From: Schistocephalus solidus
Taxonomy: Eukaryota; Platyhelminthes; Cestoda; Diphyllobothriidea; Diphyllobothriidae
DNA: 64,000 nucleotides
Direction of reading: 5' to 3'
Assembly (NCBI GenBank): GCA_017591395.1
Contig: WEDG01000348.1
Location: 24,985 to 88,984 of the forward strand
Numbering within the stretch: position 1 is the first letter of the stretch; every line of letters begins with the position of its first letter. Shown piece after piece: positions 34,545-47,594 of this stretch. Position numbers and translations under genes: made by a program. The notes under the pieces are model-generated. The model had not been told where the DNA came from. It saw only the letters and a list, made by a program, of their open reading frames with translations, and did not search any database.

Positions 34545-34860
34545 CAATGCGCGTTCATCAACGAATGCAGTCGATATTCCCGATCTCAACCAACCAGACA
34601 ACGAGTCCGTAGCTTAATGATCAGAGCGTTGGACTTCTGAGCAACAGGTCGCCGGTTCGATCCTCGGATGGTACACCACCTGGGGTTGGGTATGACTGGC
34701 TAATGAGTCAGTAATTGTCATACTAGTCTCCTTTGTCGGCAAAGCTCCCCTGCCCTTAATACCAGCCGCCGTGCGGCTACTGTGGGGGCTCGAGAGTGAG
34801 CCGTAAAGCAGACCTGGACGAGTGAATTCCGTTAGCGGTCATCAACGAATACCGGGTAAT
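34545..34860 (+). mobile_element. tRNA-Arg-derived SINE, most complete copy
   Basis: A leader (CGTTCATCAACGAATGCAG...CCAGACAACGAG, 34,550-34,606) precedes a tRNA-like head (34,607-34,672: GTCCGTAGCTTAATGATCAG, GTTGGACTTCTGAGCAAC, GGTTCGATCCT) and a body (34,673-34,860: GACTGGCTAATGAGTCAG, CAGCCGCCGTGCGGCTACTG, GGGGCTCGAGAGTGAGCC). The body ends in GGTCATCAACGAATACC, echoing the leader. Boxes A and B are recognisable. Confidence 0.75.
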
Positions 34861-35880
34861 GTTCTGATAGGTGGCTGTATTTTCATGCTATATGAAGGAT
34901 ACGCCTTTCTGCCTGTACACTGGCCGGCAAAAGGAATATTGTATTCTTTTCTGCGATCGAGTAGTACGATCATAATAGGATCCTGTTGGCATTAGATACA
35001 GCACAAGTCACCACCGCGTGTTCGCTCCGCAGGACGCACGATCAAGACCATCGTTCGCGACGATCAAAAGGTCGTATCATCGTACAAGGACATTCAGGTG
35101 AAGTTCGAGTGGTAGGGGACTCTATCTGCTACCCCCACTCAGTTTCATCTGTAAGAAGTGGTTTAATCGAGTATTGAACAATTTTTTAAATTAAAACAAT
35201 AGTCCGGTTGAAGGGTTCCTCTATGTGATGATGATTTGACATGATCAGGTGTCCCAAAATGGCCTGTAAGGAGTCAGAAAACTGGTCCAGAGAGATGGGC
35301 ACGTTAGAGGCTACGCCGTCGTACGCTGTTACTGGTCAGCAATGCGAAAGGGACGAAAGGATATAATCAGTCTTGTGTGATCTCTCCTCACTGGAATCCA
35401 AATGAAGGGCTTTTGTATTAATGGTATGAACTAATTTTCGCTGCCATTACATATTTAAATATATTTTATAGAAAACATGCATAAACATCTCCTTTTTGTA
35501 CTAAATTGGTAGCAAAGTACGTCTTCCTTGAATTTTATACTTAAATAAGGCGTATCTTGCAGTTACACATGCAGTTAACGTTTCCCAGCTAGATGCTTTA
35601 TGAGAAAAGATGAAGTCTGTCAGAGCACCGGGACAATTCGTTTATTGCTCTGAGCTTTCAAACACCTCTTGCGAGAATTTCAGCCTTATCTAAATTGAAT
35701 TTGTGGCCGTTTCTCGCCGATTGAGCCGCGACTTGAGAATTGGCGTCATTTCGCGGCACTGCTGCCACGTGTTTGGCAATTTGCGTCCGAAGCAGTCTTA
35801 CAGTTTCACCGCAGCTGCCCCAATAGGATGCATTCGGTTTTGGCCAAAGCAGTCAGCCCCTCGGAGAGCGCTCAGGTGAA
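34861..35880. other. No gene recognised
   Basis: AT-rich, no assignable feature. Confidence 0.4.
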
Positions 35881-36092
35881 CGCATTTTCCAACACCAGTG
35901 CCGGTGAGCCAGATGGCTGAGTAATCATCACGCCATCCTCCAACACGGGTGATCAAATTTCAGCGGATAACGACCCGCATGCCGGCCATCAAACAATTAA
36001 CGCACCAGAGCGCAGTCGTCATCTCTGAAGGAGGAGCTGTTAATTGCCGTAGGCGTGCAGTAGAATAGCGACAGCATCCTTTAAATACAGTG
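35881..36092 (-). repeat. Direct repeat, copy 1 (about 200 bp)
   Basis: Closely matches 36,645-36,845: CCAGTGCCGGTGAGCCAGATGG with CCAGTGCCGGTGGGCCAGGTGG; CATCAAACAATTAACGCACCAGAG with TATCAAACAATTAGCGCACCAGAG; and matched GCAGT...GACAGCATCC/GACTGCATCC ends. It is a dispersed repeat of unknown coding content. Confidence 0.8.
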
Positions 36093-36550
36093 GTAGTCGT
36101 GGTGGTTGACCATGCCATGGAAGTGTTCTCACCGGTGATGGTTGTCGTGGTAGAATTTGTCCTAGTATAGCAATGGTGATGGTGGTGGAGGCGGTTTCTA
36201 AGACGGGTCCGAGGATTTCCGACGAGACTGATCCCTGTGCGGAATGTCCGTTGACGTTGTGGACATGTTGGAAAAGGTTGGGTATGGGCGTTGTGGGTCA
36301 AAGGCGCTTGATACTTGCGGGTGACCTTTTGGTTTTTGACAGCGATCATCCGCTTGACTTCGTAGATTGTTGCTACAGTCTTCGCTACTGCTTGCCAGGC
36401 CTCCAGCCAATTTAAAGGTTCGTAAGAGAGGGCTTCATTGTTTCCTTGTAGCGTCATTTCTGTCCTTGTATGCGGGCGCCTTAAGCGAAGTCCACATAAA
36501 AGAGTGCGTTGGGCAGGCGTTCGGTACCGCGACCATGGTTGCTCCACGGT
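36093..36550 (-). pseudogene. LINE reverse transcriptase tail and C2HC finger relic
   Basis: The minus strand reads LEAWQAVAKTVATIYEVKRMIAVKNQK (compare AWRRSVKTGAAIYEANRIAAAKAK of the main family) and then CPQRQRTFRTGISLVGNPRT, a decayed C2HC finger (second Cys lost to Arg, His to Asn). A Thr/His-rich linker follows. This independently confirms that the finger follows the reverse transcriptase tail in the family. The downstream fingers are not present. Confidence 0.65.
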
Positions 36551-36644
36551 AGTGGTGTTTGCCTCAACGTGGCGTGGATACTGCGAATTCCGGTTTGTTA
36601 CAAGACCCCTGTCTCGGGGATCCTGTCTTTCCCTTGCTCAAGCG

Positions 36645-36845
36645 ACCAAATTTTCCAAAGCCAGTGCCGGTGGGCCAGGTGGTCGAGCAATCATCACGCT
36701 AAACTCCAAGACGGGTGACGAATTTTCATCGTGGCGGCTATCAAACAATTAGCGCACCAGAGTGCAGTCATCATCGATAAAGGGGAGTCGTTAAGTGCCA
36801 TAGACATGCAGTAACATAGGGACTGCATCCCATAAATACTATAAC
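36645..36845 (-). repeat. Direct repeat, copy 2 (about 200 bp)
   Basis: See 35,881-36,092. On the minus strand it lies immediately downstream of the segment 36,960-36,846, which itself matches the repeat at 7,375. Confidence 0.8.
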
Positions 36846-36965
36846 TCTCTGTGTACGAATTACCCGTATATGATAATGTCTCTGATGATGGGTTCGAGTT
36901 GGAATCAAAAACGTCAGGCGAATAAAGCTCTTGTCCCAGCGATCGCATCGGCTTCTTCTCAAATA
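36846..36965 (-). repeat. Dispersed repeat related to 7,375-7,595
   Basis: Minus-strand GCGATCGCTGGGACAAGAGC and TTATTCGCCTGACGTTT match the left part of the 7,375 repeat. Translation shows the same MRSLGQELYS start. Confidence 0.55.
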
Positions 36966-39900
36966 TTTTTTGAGCAATTTGTTTTTATAAAATATATTTT
37001 AATTTATAAGGGCAACGAAAATCAGTGAGAAAATTGCATACTACTTAAGTAGATGTTTTTGCCAGTGACTGGAATGAAGCTCGTTCAGAAATGAATGAAA
37101 TATCTTGGGATTCGGCTGCAAGATATAAGATAGTAAAACTGCACTTAAGTAATTTGTTAAGAGTCGAAAACATTTAAAAATTTTGATTTACATTCCATGA
37201 GATAGACAATCTACTGTAAGTTGCATTGTTTTATTTTACTGCGACTGTATGGAAGCCCTTAATGCTTTACCAGCCTGGTTCGCCTCAGCCAAAAGACCCA
37301 ATCGTATGTGGCGCATGAGAGGCACATATGAGTGTCTGGCCGGCCACAAAGTCGATGCTCAGATCTGGTGGCTTTGTGATAGTATTCCCAATAGATCCCA
37401 GAAGGTGTGGGAGGAGAGAGAGAGAGGTCGACTCTCATCAGCCACCCCCCCTTAACTTACGAAAAATCGCAGCGCCTGAGTCTACGTTATTCGTCAGATG
37501 CAAAAAGTATACAGTGAAAGCTGATCAGCAGAAATTATCCCTGTGAATGGACTGGTTGGGGCAAATGCCCGTGATTAGCTCCGGTAAAAAAATATCCACA
37601 GAAGCTATGATGGAGCGAAATCTTTCTTGGTGATTAGAGGTCAACCATACTATTCCCTGTTTTCAGAAAGGAAGACAGGAATGATTGACTTGACGCAAGT
37701 CCCCTCGGCATTAACGTGCAGGGGCCCACCATGCCTCTACACGGTCCACGGGCGTGATCAGACCTTGCCCCGTACATGCCGGCCTATCAAACATGCTGAT
37801 CTAACAGTAGCCCATCTAAGGTTGAGATAACACAGGCGATCACCGCCTCAGACGCCTGCACCATGAACGTACACACACTTTCAACCAATCGCAGGCATTC
37901 AGGCCTCAGGTAATTATGGGACGTGACCGTGAGCCCTGAACATGGTTTCCACACCTGGGAAAATTTCGGTCCACAAATGCCCTTATGACAGTCTGCTCCC
38001 GCGATCGCCATACCGATGCCTACTGATGTCGCATTTCTGTCCGCCACACGCTCCCAGTCAGTTAGCTGTTGGTGTCGCGAGAGCTCGAAACCAAGCGGCG
38101 CTGCGTCCTTTGCTGATTGGCTGCAGGCGACAAAGGGCGCAGGCTCAACGCTGGGATCCGACAACTGCACTGGCTGTCAGCACACATCTGAAGAGACTGC
38201 TGGCAGCAACTGCTTGTTCAGTGAACAATTTAAAGTTTAATCAAGCTTATCTGTTTTTTCTGATTTGTAATTTGGGAATTTTAGTTTTTCAAGCATCGCA
38301 TACCTTCGACACACAATCTCTCCCTCTTTCCAGCACGTATTGGCATTTTTAGCATACATCCTGTCGATGCGAGTGTGCCCACTTGCTTGAAAGATGCACC
38401 CACGCCTAATTAATCCGTCGGCTGAATTTTCAAAAAACTCAACTCGCAGTTTCGAGGCTGTGAAGTTTGCACCACAACTCCAGCTAGCGATACAGCCCTG
38501 TTATGATAGTCCATGGGGTCTGCTTAATCGTACAAGGGCTTAAGATTAGAGGATTCCCTAATTGTATCATTCACCCAACAGAAGGCATCCTTCGTGTTAA
38601 AGGTTGCTAGTTAAAAAAAAAATAACTGGAAGGGGGTGGGGAGAAATCGTACTTCTAATCGATATTTCTTGCCGAATTTTTGCAAGCCCTTGGAAGTTTC
38701 TATGCGCTCGCCATGTTAATATCATAGATATGGTGACCACTATTGCTGGGGTCTACGTGCAGATGACAAGTGAGAGCTGGACCGTTTTTGTTGATCTTTG
38801 GCTGAGAACGATCCTTCACAGATGTCCAGTCATTCTGACTCTGTCTGACCACTGAACCACATGGAGTGTGGGAGGGGGGGGGGGGTGGGGTGGCGAGGTG
38901 AGGGAGTGGGAGAAACTGAAAGCAATAACACGCCGGTTCGCCTCGCAGCAACCTGATTCACACCCAGGCCATGATTGCTCCCCATGAAGTTGGGCGGATG
39001 AATCCTCAGCTTCTGGAGTACTTCAGAATCCGCAGGGTTATCGTCGATTCTCCGAGACCCTGTGTCTGTGGCCTGTCCTCGGGTTGTCTTCTTACAAAGA
39101 AGTGTTTTAATCACGCTTGTTGTTCAGCTCTGAATATCCACTCATCAATGCTACCGTTAACAACTCGTACGCTTTGCGATTCAAAGTCTGGCAATCACCA
39201 GTCTCATTCGGATGTGAACGTTTCTCAGGCATATTATTCACGCGGATGTTTCGGCCTGCCACCGCACTACCAGAGCATGCTCCACACGCTTTGTAACTGC
39301 ATTTTTATTTGCCTTAAAAGCAGGAAAAACGCTTCAGAATCTGATAACAGTATTTTGTAAAAAATAGGCTTTACTAAAAGCCACTCCTAGTTCCGTGGAC
39401 ACCATCAGCCAGACTTAACCGAAGCCAAGGTGTGTGTATGTGGAATCTAATTTGAGACATCCAGAACAATCGGAATCGACCTAAATTCTATCATGGAACC
39501 AGAGCCGATCGGTGAATGTCATCTCCGCAATGTAGCAAGTTTGTTGGAGGTATATCAGTCGAACCGTTAAATTCCACCCCGAATGTACTTTATCATGGCT
39601 GATGAACACGTTAGAAGGCTGCTTAAATCAGAATCCTCAGTAGTTCACCCTTCATATCTTCTGATATTTAATAGGGTTTTTGATGGGTACTTTTCCATTT
39701 CAACCGCACCCTCCTCCTCAGTTTTCAACCCGATCCCATTGAGACTAGCATAACTTGCCAAAATGAATGTTAAGCATATGCCGTTGCCCGAAAATATTTT
39801 TAAATCTGAGTGCTTTAGATTGTAAATCCTCAACTGTAATAATGTGCCGTTAGCTTTCCTCCTTCCGGAGAAGGCAAAGTGAGCATGAAATTGAAAGAAT

Positions 39901-40590
39901 GATCCGGAACGAATTCAGTATATATTTTATTAAGTAAACGTATTTGACAGAAATCATTCATCTGTGTGAACTCAACATTTGGAGTTTTAACGAGTTTCGA
40001 GGAGCCTATGATAAGCCAGTAAATTTCATAGCATTGTGCAAGAGCTGTTTTTGGCATCCACAAAATATTAGACAATCGTGTGTATTTACAATAAACACCC
40101 TACTGAACGATAGGCAGTAGCAACATTTAATTTAATTGGACACCAGAAGGTAGGAAATGCATACCAATCGTCTCGAAATTTCACAGTAGGAAAAACTGCG
40201 CTTGAATAAATACCTGGTTTGCAGCGACAGAGCATGAAAGTTGGCGAGGCACTGATGAACTTCGGTCTGATTAAGTGCTTACGACCCATCTGCTAGACGC
40301 AGTATGTGGACTGTCTTCACCGTACTCGAACGCATGTTTGTGTTTCCATTCCCAGTTGTTAGTCAGGGTTATGATTGGCTGAATGAAGGCAGAATAAGCC
40401 CGAAACTGACTGTATCAATCTACCCATATTTATGTCGCTCTCCTCTCTGCAATGATAAATTGACCAACTTCGGCCTGGTAATTGGTTGCCAGTTCGTGAC
40501 CTTTGCCACCCATACGGAGCTTGTTTGCTTCGGGAAGCCAATAGATCGGTGTACGCCTATTCCTGTTTCAATGGTCTGAATCTCAAAACT
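36966..40590. other. No gene recognised
   Basis: Long stretch without an assignable gene. 37,240-38,220 is moderately GC-rich with several short frames lacking motifs. 38,874-38,885 is a 12-G run within a G-rich tract. 38,390-40,300 is AT-rich. Any gag of the gypsy element that starts downstream should lie here but is not recognisable. Confidence 0.35.
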
Positions 40591-43430
40591 CTTCCCATTC
40601 CCACGCTTGACAGCCTGCACCTAACCATTAACATTGACCTTTGCCGGTCTTTCTCTTGGATTTTGGTGATTGACGATGTCCCACATGCAATCCTTGGCTC
40701 CGACTTTCTAGCCGAGTTTGACCTGTTAGTGTACTGTCTGCGTTCCTGACTCGAAAATTAAATACCTTTACAACTGCTTGCAATTTATCTGTCCTTAATA
40801 CAGATATTGCCTATCCTTATTGGGAGCTTCTTCTTCAATTTCCGAACCACCAACCACCAGTTTCGCAGCGGTGAGGTTCAACACGATTTTGTGCACAACA
40901 TCTGCATCTCGGTTTCTCCTGCTTTTGCTTGTCCTAGACGACTGGCACCTGCACTCCTACCGGTCACAAAATCAGATTCTAACATATCCTACAACTAGGC
41001 AGTATTCAAACCATCTGAGAACCCCTGGGCATCACCTTTTAGCATGGTGCCACAGACAACATCGGGTGACTGGTTACCCTGTGGCGACTACCGTGCACTC
41101 AACAACCTCACGATTTCCGATCGGTCTCCAGTGCCTTATCTTCAGTATTTTGCCAGAACCCTTTTTGGTAAAGTGGCTTTCTTGGAGATTGACCTGGAAC
41201 GCACCTTCCATCAGATTTCTTCCACCCCTGAGGTCATCCCTAAAACTGCTACTACCACACCTTTCAGACTGTTTGAATTCATCAACATGTGCTTCGGCCT
41301 TCGTAAGGCTGCCCAGACTTTTCAGAGGTTTATCGATCATCACTTGTGTGACCTGCCTTTTGTCTACGCCTACATAGAGGAGGTCTTGGTGGTTAGTCGT
41401 AGTGCTGAAAAGCGCAAGCAACATTTTACTTTGGAGTTTGACCGCCTCGACAAGTGTGGCGTCATAATCAACCTCTCCAAATTCGTTTTTAGTGTGCCTT
41501 CCCTCAAATTTCTTGGCCACCATTTCGAATGCGATGGTTTGCGTCCTCTGCCCTCCAAGGTTGATGCCATTCGTGCATTTCCTCCACCAACTTGCAAGCG
41601 TAAATTGTAACGTTTCCTGGGCATGGTCAGTTTGTTACCACCGGTTCCTCCTGGATTGTGCTGATCTCATGTGACCGCTTATCAGCATACTGTCCGGTCC
41701 CAAGGACCTCCTTGAGGTTACTGATGAGGCACTGACCACTTTTGAAAAAAATTAAGGCTTCCCTTATCGACGCCACCTTGCTCACATCCCACTCCCGAAG
41801 CTCAGCTGTTCCCGATTTTAGATGCTTCGAACGTAGCCGTAGGTGCAGTCTTGCACCAACACCTTGTGGGTTCGACTCGACCGTTAACCTTTGTCTCCAA
41901 AAAGATTTTACCTGTGGTCGTGAACCTCTCGCTATTTACCTGGCTGTGAAGCATTTCCGACATTGCCTTGAAGGTTGGGACTTGACCATTTTCACGGACC
42001 ACAAGCCACTGACCTTTGCGCTTCGATTCTACTCCGACAAGTAAAACCTGAGGCAGATTGCCCGCCTGGACTACATCTCACAATTCACCACTGGTATCGA
42101 AGAATGAGGTGGCCAACATGCTATTCAAACCCTCCCTCTATGCTCTCAAAATCTCACAAGGTATCAACCTTGTCTCTATGGCTATTGAACAATGACGAGT
42201 CATTTGTTCTCCTGACGAGTCAGTTAGCGGTCTCCAGCTAGCGGACGTTCCACGCACAGCCGGGACTGGCACCATCCTCTGTGATAAGTTTACACATTTT
42301 AATCGCCCTTTCCTGCCCATCTTGATGCGTCGAGCTGTGTTTCACACTCTCTATGGGCTCTCTTATCCTAGGATCCAAGCCTCAAAAAGCTCCTTACGGA
42401 AAGGTTTGTCTGACCTGGCATGAAAAAGGACGTCAAAGCTTGGGCATGGTCGTGTTTGAGTTATTAGTTGAACAAGGTGTTGTGCCACAACAAGTCCCCA
42501 TCCGGCACTTTCCCCACCCCGACGCATGGGTCAGCCTTTCGTTTCTCGATATCTTTGGCCCCGTGCCTCCATCCTAGGGTTTTACTCACCTCCTTCCCTA
42601 CTTCGATCGCTTTACCCGCTAGGATGAAGTTTATCCCTTTGCCAAACATGGAAGTTAACACCATTGTAAAGGCTTTTGTAAGTTGCTGGATCGCCGTTTT
42701 CGGTACCCCATCCACAGTTACGACTGAATGAGGCGCCCAATTCCAATCTGCTTTCTTCCAAGCCCTCAACTCTCTTGGCTACACTTGCATTCCCACTGCC
42801 AACTGCATGGTTGAAAATTTCCACCGCCACCAAAGGACCGCCCTGCATGCCGAAGATGACCCAACCAACTGGTCTGATAACCTGCTCCTAGCGCTCCTGG
42901 GCATTCGCTCGGCGCTAAAGTTTGATCTGGACTGCATCGTTGCCGAATTAGTGTTTTGCACTACCCGCCGACTGACAGGCGAGATGATAACCCAAACCTC
43001 CCGTGGTGCCGATGAGTTTCCCAAAAATTTTGTGCATCGCTAGCGGCAGTTTATGCGCTCACTTTCCCCGGTTCCGCCCGAGGTCCATCGACCAACTTTG
43101 TGTCAAAAAAGGCTTGGTAAACTGCACCCACGTGTTTTTTCGGTGTAAGCATGTGCGCAAGCCACTGGAATGACCATATAAAGGGCCATTCCGCGTGACA
43201 AGGAGGACGTGGTCAGCTTCGATCGGGTCAAGACTGCTGTCGCGGAGGAACCACCGAAACCCTGCTCTTTACCTTTCATACCCCATCCTCCATCCTCCCC
43301 CCTCTCCATCTATCCAACTTTCCCTTACCACCTCGACCTTAACTCTTCCAGTACCACTGATATTCGCAACACTCGTAGTGGACGTCGAGTTCACTTTCCC
43401 GATCGCTTTATCACTCAAGTGTTTTAAAAT
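40590..43430 (+). pseudogene. Ty3/gypsy-type LTR retrotransposon pol, degenerate (element A)
   Basis: The retropepsin C-terminal part is at 40,610-40,740 (ILGSDFLAEFDLLV). Reverse transcriptase is at 40,990-41,560: NPWASPFSMVP, CGDYRALN, FLEIDLERTFHQI (motif A), GLRKAAQTFQRF, and VYAYIEEVLVVS, where the catalytic YIDD is YIEE. RNase H is at 41,810-42,030 (LDASNVAVGAVLHQH, FTDHKPLTFAL). Integrase runs from about 42,240: core FLDIFGPVPP (first Asp), TTE.GAQFQS (second Asp changed to Glu), MVENFHRHQR (Glu present). The C-terminal HVFFRCKHVRKPLE and [13 protein letters not shown] end the polyprotein near 43,430. Frameshifts and stops throughout show that it is inactive. Confidence 0.9.
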
Positions 43431-43473
43431 TGCATTTACCTTTGGCGTTGTTTTTACGCCGGCCTACAGTCTA

Positions 43474-43790
43474 GGTGGGGGGTAATGTGGTAGCCCTTTG
43501 CCATATTTTATTCTATACCCAGCGTTCTACAGTCATTCCTTAACTTGCATTTACTCATAGTTGTTTAAGTTTGTGTTTATTAACTGCAACGTGCTACACT
43601 TCAACAGGTTTCTGTTTCTGTAACTAACTGACTTTCCAACTATTGCCTTTGTTATTCATTAGGCGGGGTCATCAGCTGATTCATTGTATCGTAACCGTTC
43701 GCTTGCCTTGTCTCCGTTAGTTCTTAGCGTAGGATCGTATTATCGATCACCATTGCTCGCTAAATGTTTTCGCCAAACCAACAGTTAACG
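43474..43790 (+). repeat. Candidate polypurine tract and 3' LTR of element A
   Basis: GGTGGGGGGTA (43,474-43,484) directly after the pol end looks like a polypurine tract, and TGTGGTAGCCC (43,486) like an LTR start. An end near 43,790 (...CCAACA) is a guess. I could not find a matching 5' LTR in the window, so this is unproven. Confidence 0.4.
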
Positions 43791-44119
43791 TACTCATAAA
43801 CTCACAATTTTCTCCTGCATCTCTCCAATCACACCTGAAATCTAAGACTGAGGAGTGGGGCCATTAGGAAACCTCAAGTCAATCCCAGTCTGCCTCCGTT
43901 TCAACCCGTAGCTTGCCGAATTTATCTTCCCGGAACGTCCAGCTTATTTCATCTCGATTCAAAACAGCCGCCACCTGCCGGTATCGCACCACCTTTGTTA
44001 TCGAAGCCCGTTGCGGCACCTCGTCCTGCTCCTTAAAATGCATTCAGAGCAAACGGATACATGGATCAACCCGATTCCAATCTCACTGGAATCTGTAATC
44101 TTGATCGCATCATGTATGT

Positions 44120-46400
44120 CTGCGACGATCATAGTAGCAGCCGTTTCCTGGTTGCTACTGGTCGTCAGCTGAGTGTCGTTCTTTGGCATTACTTCAAGCA
44201 CTTTCCGCATTGTTTCGTCTTCTTGCCTGCCTCAGATCCCAGCTTGAGGCAGTCCGCTCGGGTGGCCGCCAGCGCAGAAACTTATTTATACCTTCTGGTC
44301 CTCCTCGCGCTTCTGGTCGGTTTGCTGCTGGGGCTTTTGCGTTTTGGCCCCTGCCAATCAACGTGTGCCAGTTACTGATTGATTGCAGACCCCAAAAATG
44401 CCGACAAACAGGCTGGGCTAAGTCTCTCAAGGGCAAACACAGACTCGCACAACTTGCCTGAAGAGCCGGCTTGTGACAACTGTGCGCAGAGCCCTTTGTA
44501 AGCTCTTTAAATTAGTTTAGAGCTTTCTGATTTGAAAAATCGTCTTGTCGTTGACAATTCTTCCCACACAGTACCCCGCAGTCCGTTTCTCAACCTTGGC
44601 CTCTTCCTTCAGGCCGTCCACAACTCTCCAATCTCCATCTTAATTACCTGCCCCATTTCCCTGAATACCGGCTTTCAGTGTCTCTTCCCTTGAACCTTTC
44701 TCGTTGTTGACGTATCTTGTACCATTCTTGGTGCCACATTTCTCAATACTTTGGAGCATATACTTGAATGCCATCGGTCCTATTTTCCCGATCAGATTAT
44801 CATGCTGATCTTCGAAGGCATCCCTTTTTCGGAGGTGCCTTCAAAATGATGCCCTGAACACTGACCCAGATTTTCAATTTCAGCATCTCGTTAAATACCC
44901 AAACCTCATTCGTCCGAATTTTAGCGCACCTATACCACCGCACGATCATCTTCATCCTCACAGAACCACACGATCTCTTGAGTTTTATCGATCCGACCGT
45001 CTCACGCCCACATTTCTGGCTGTCACCAAGGCCTCGTTCGATCCCATGCTTGGGACGGGTAGCATCATTCAATTGTAAAGTCATTGGGCCTCATTCCTCC
45101 ACATGGTTCCAAGGCCACTACTGTGGACATGCTACCCGGTGGCGACTACAGGGAATTAACAAAAGCCCCATACCCAACCGTTACCCATTCCTGACTCTTC
45201 TGAATTTGGCTGATGTCCTATTCAGCACAAAGTCACCTAGTTCGAGCCTTGCCTAAAATACCTTTCGCCCCTGAAGACATTTTGCAGACAATCATCGCCA
45301 CCTCCTTTGGTTTGCTTGAATTGATTCGTATTTCGTTTGGTGTCCACAGTACTACCCAAAACTTCACGACCCTAAGTTCGTTTACGCTTTTAGTGATTAC
45401 CTCTTTGTGACCAGCTACATCGCTGAGGAACACAGTGCTACCTTGAAACGGTGTTTAACCATCTTTAAAAATTAAACGTTGTTCTTAACCCGCCAAAGAG
45501 CCTTCCGGCGTTCCTTCTTTCGAATTTCTCCGACAGTTGGTTGATTCCAATAGCATGCACGCTCTTCGATCGAAGGTCTTGTCTATGCATGAATTCCCAC
45601 TCCCACTTCTAAGTGTTAACTGCAGTGCTTTCTTTGCATGTTGAATTTCTAATGCCATTTTCTTCTAAACCGTGCTGACACCATTCTGCTCTTCGTGAAC
45701 CTTCTGTCGGGTCCAAAAAGTTCATTGGAGCTGTCCATAGACTCCCGCGCAGCCTTTGAAAACTTGTATGCTCGCTGGACGTTCATATCCCCCGTATGGT
45801 CGATACCACTATTGATGTCATTGGCGAGGTTCTTCAGGAGCACCTTGCGGGTCAGAGCCAACTTCTAGCTTTCTTCTCCAGAAAGTTATAATCTAACGAG
45901 CCGCACTACAATACATTGAGATGGAAGCTTATTGCTGCCTAGCGTGCCGTTAAACTTTGCCGGCAATGCCTTGAGGGCAGGAACTTTACTATGTTCCCAG
46001 ACCAAAAGCCCCTTTCCTTCATTCTCAAGTCAAATTCTGATAAGCCCAACCACCAGGAATTCCGAAAACTAGACTACAGTTCGCAGTTAATCTCAGACAT
46101 CTACCGTACTGACGGGTCACTGAAATAGGCAGCTGACTCACCACCCAGGCCATATCTTGCTGATCGTTAACTCACTCTCGGGATCGACCTCACTGAGCGG
46201 GCTGCCGATCAATACCATGTTCTTTCTCTTTGTAAAGAGGATATTTCTGGATTCCAACTCCACGAACTCCCTCTACCTACCGGCGACGTCTGCGACGTCT
46301 TCGGCACCTCCCACTCTCCTTATATGCCGCTACCCCTTCGCTACAATATAGTCTCCTCCATACACAACCTATATCACCCACAAAGGTGACCTACTGATAT
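44120..46400 (+). pseudogene. Ty3/gypsy-type pol, degenerate (element B)
   Basis: A second, more decayed element of the same type follows element A. Retropepsin is at 44,130-44,175 (SSRFLVATGRQLSVV, with the active DTG changed to ATG) and 44,700-44,760 (VVDVSCTILGATFLNTLEH). Reverse transcriptase pieces are at 45,110-45,410 (CTTCTGAATTTGGCTGATGT region reading LLNLADVLFSTK; APEDILQTIIATSFGLLELIRISFG). RNase H is at 45,760-46,080 (a GAVLQEHL-like block, FTMFPDQKPLSFIL). The start of the integrase zinc region is at 46,260-46,380 (GDVCDVFGTSHSP...LRYNIVSSIHNLYHP). It ends before the integrase core. No LTR identified. Confidence 0.75.
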
Positions 46401-47590
46401 TCAACTTGAAAGAACCCAAATACGATTCCCAGGTAGGTATAAATTTATTGCTGTCCATTTAACCCCCGAGAAATCAACTTCAGGAATTTGCATTGAAAGT
46501 GCCCCTCCAAGTAATCGAATGCAAATATCTATCGAAGGCCCTCTTGGGATCTAAAGAAAGATTTACCTGCTCTGCTTGTTAAGTAAGAAAAGAGCAGGCA
46601 ATTTTTGCGACCCATTTTTTTTTGCTGAATACAGTGATATTATCACCCGCACGCTTGATCTTCGACTTGTAATATCTCCTCATCGAAACCTTAAGCGAAC
46701 TGTGAACAATTGCCGCGGGTTCTTCATGCTTCGCCACGTCGACAGTTGTTACTTCTGTCATCTGATGATAAAAAGATAATATATGCAGCGGCTAGGTTGT
46801 GCAAAGGAGCGTCATCCGAATAAGGAATTCTCCCTTGACCGGGAACCTTCAGAACCCTTGCATAAATAATTATTCGAAAGGTCCCTCATCAAGGCATATC
46901 AGTCCTGTGACACATGTTTATTTTCCATCCCATAAGCGAACGTTTTATCTCTCCTTAAAAACTAAACAATCACATTAATTCCCTGCCATTTTCACCAAAA
47001 TTTTGCAGAACATTTGCATGGTTCGCTCATTTTTCATAGCTGACTGCCTATTAGAAACAAGAATTAAACCCCAGAAAGTTTAGTATATTCGTTCGGAGTT
47101 TCAACCTTAAATGTATTTTTTCAATTGATTTTAAGTTCTAATCACAGCACTAATATGGCTACTCAATAAAATAAAACGGGGCGGGGCAACTTTCCTCTGA
47201 TCCTGTTGGGCATCCACAACCCCCTCAGGTCGTACCCTACATGTTCTGCCTCTTAACTGGTGTTTAAAACCACCATCCAACTACGCGGTAAGATAGTCTC
47301 GTCCACCACTCGTGGTGTGGTCAAAAATCCTACCAATCTCCTGGCTTTATCCGGAGATTCTTACAGATCTTTTCCCCGGTGTGCGGTTGTGTTTTCAGAA
47401 TACTTATTGATTTACAATTTGCCTTCATTTAGTCTTGTGGACATTCAGATATTTCATTCCCAACCCCACGATAGGTTGCACGTTGGATTAGGCTACAACC
47501 TAATAGGTAATAAGTGGTAGTATGGCTGAAACTCCAAGAGGACCTCACGGTCTATCGTGCTTATCAGTGGTCAACGTAGATGCTACTAGA
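46401..47590. other. No gene recognised
   Basis: AT-rich. Short frames only. Confidence 0.4.
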
Positions 47591-47594
47591 TTAT

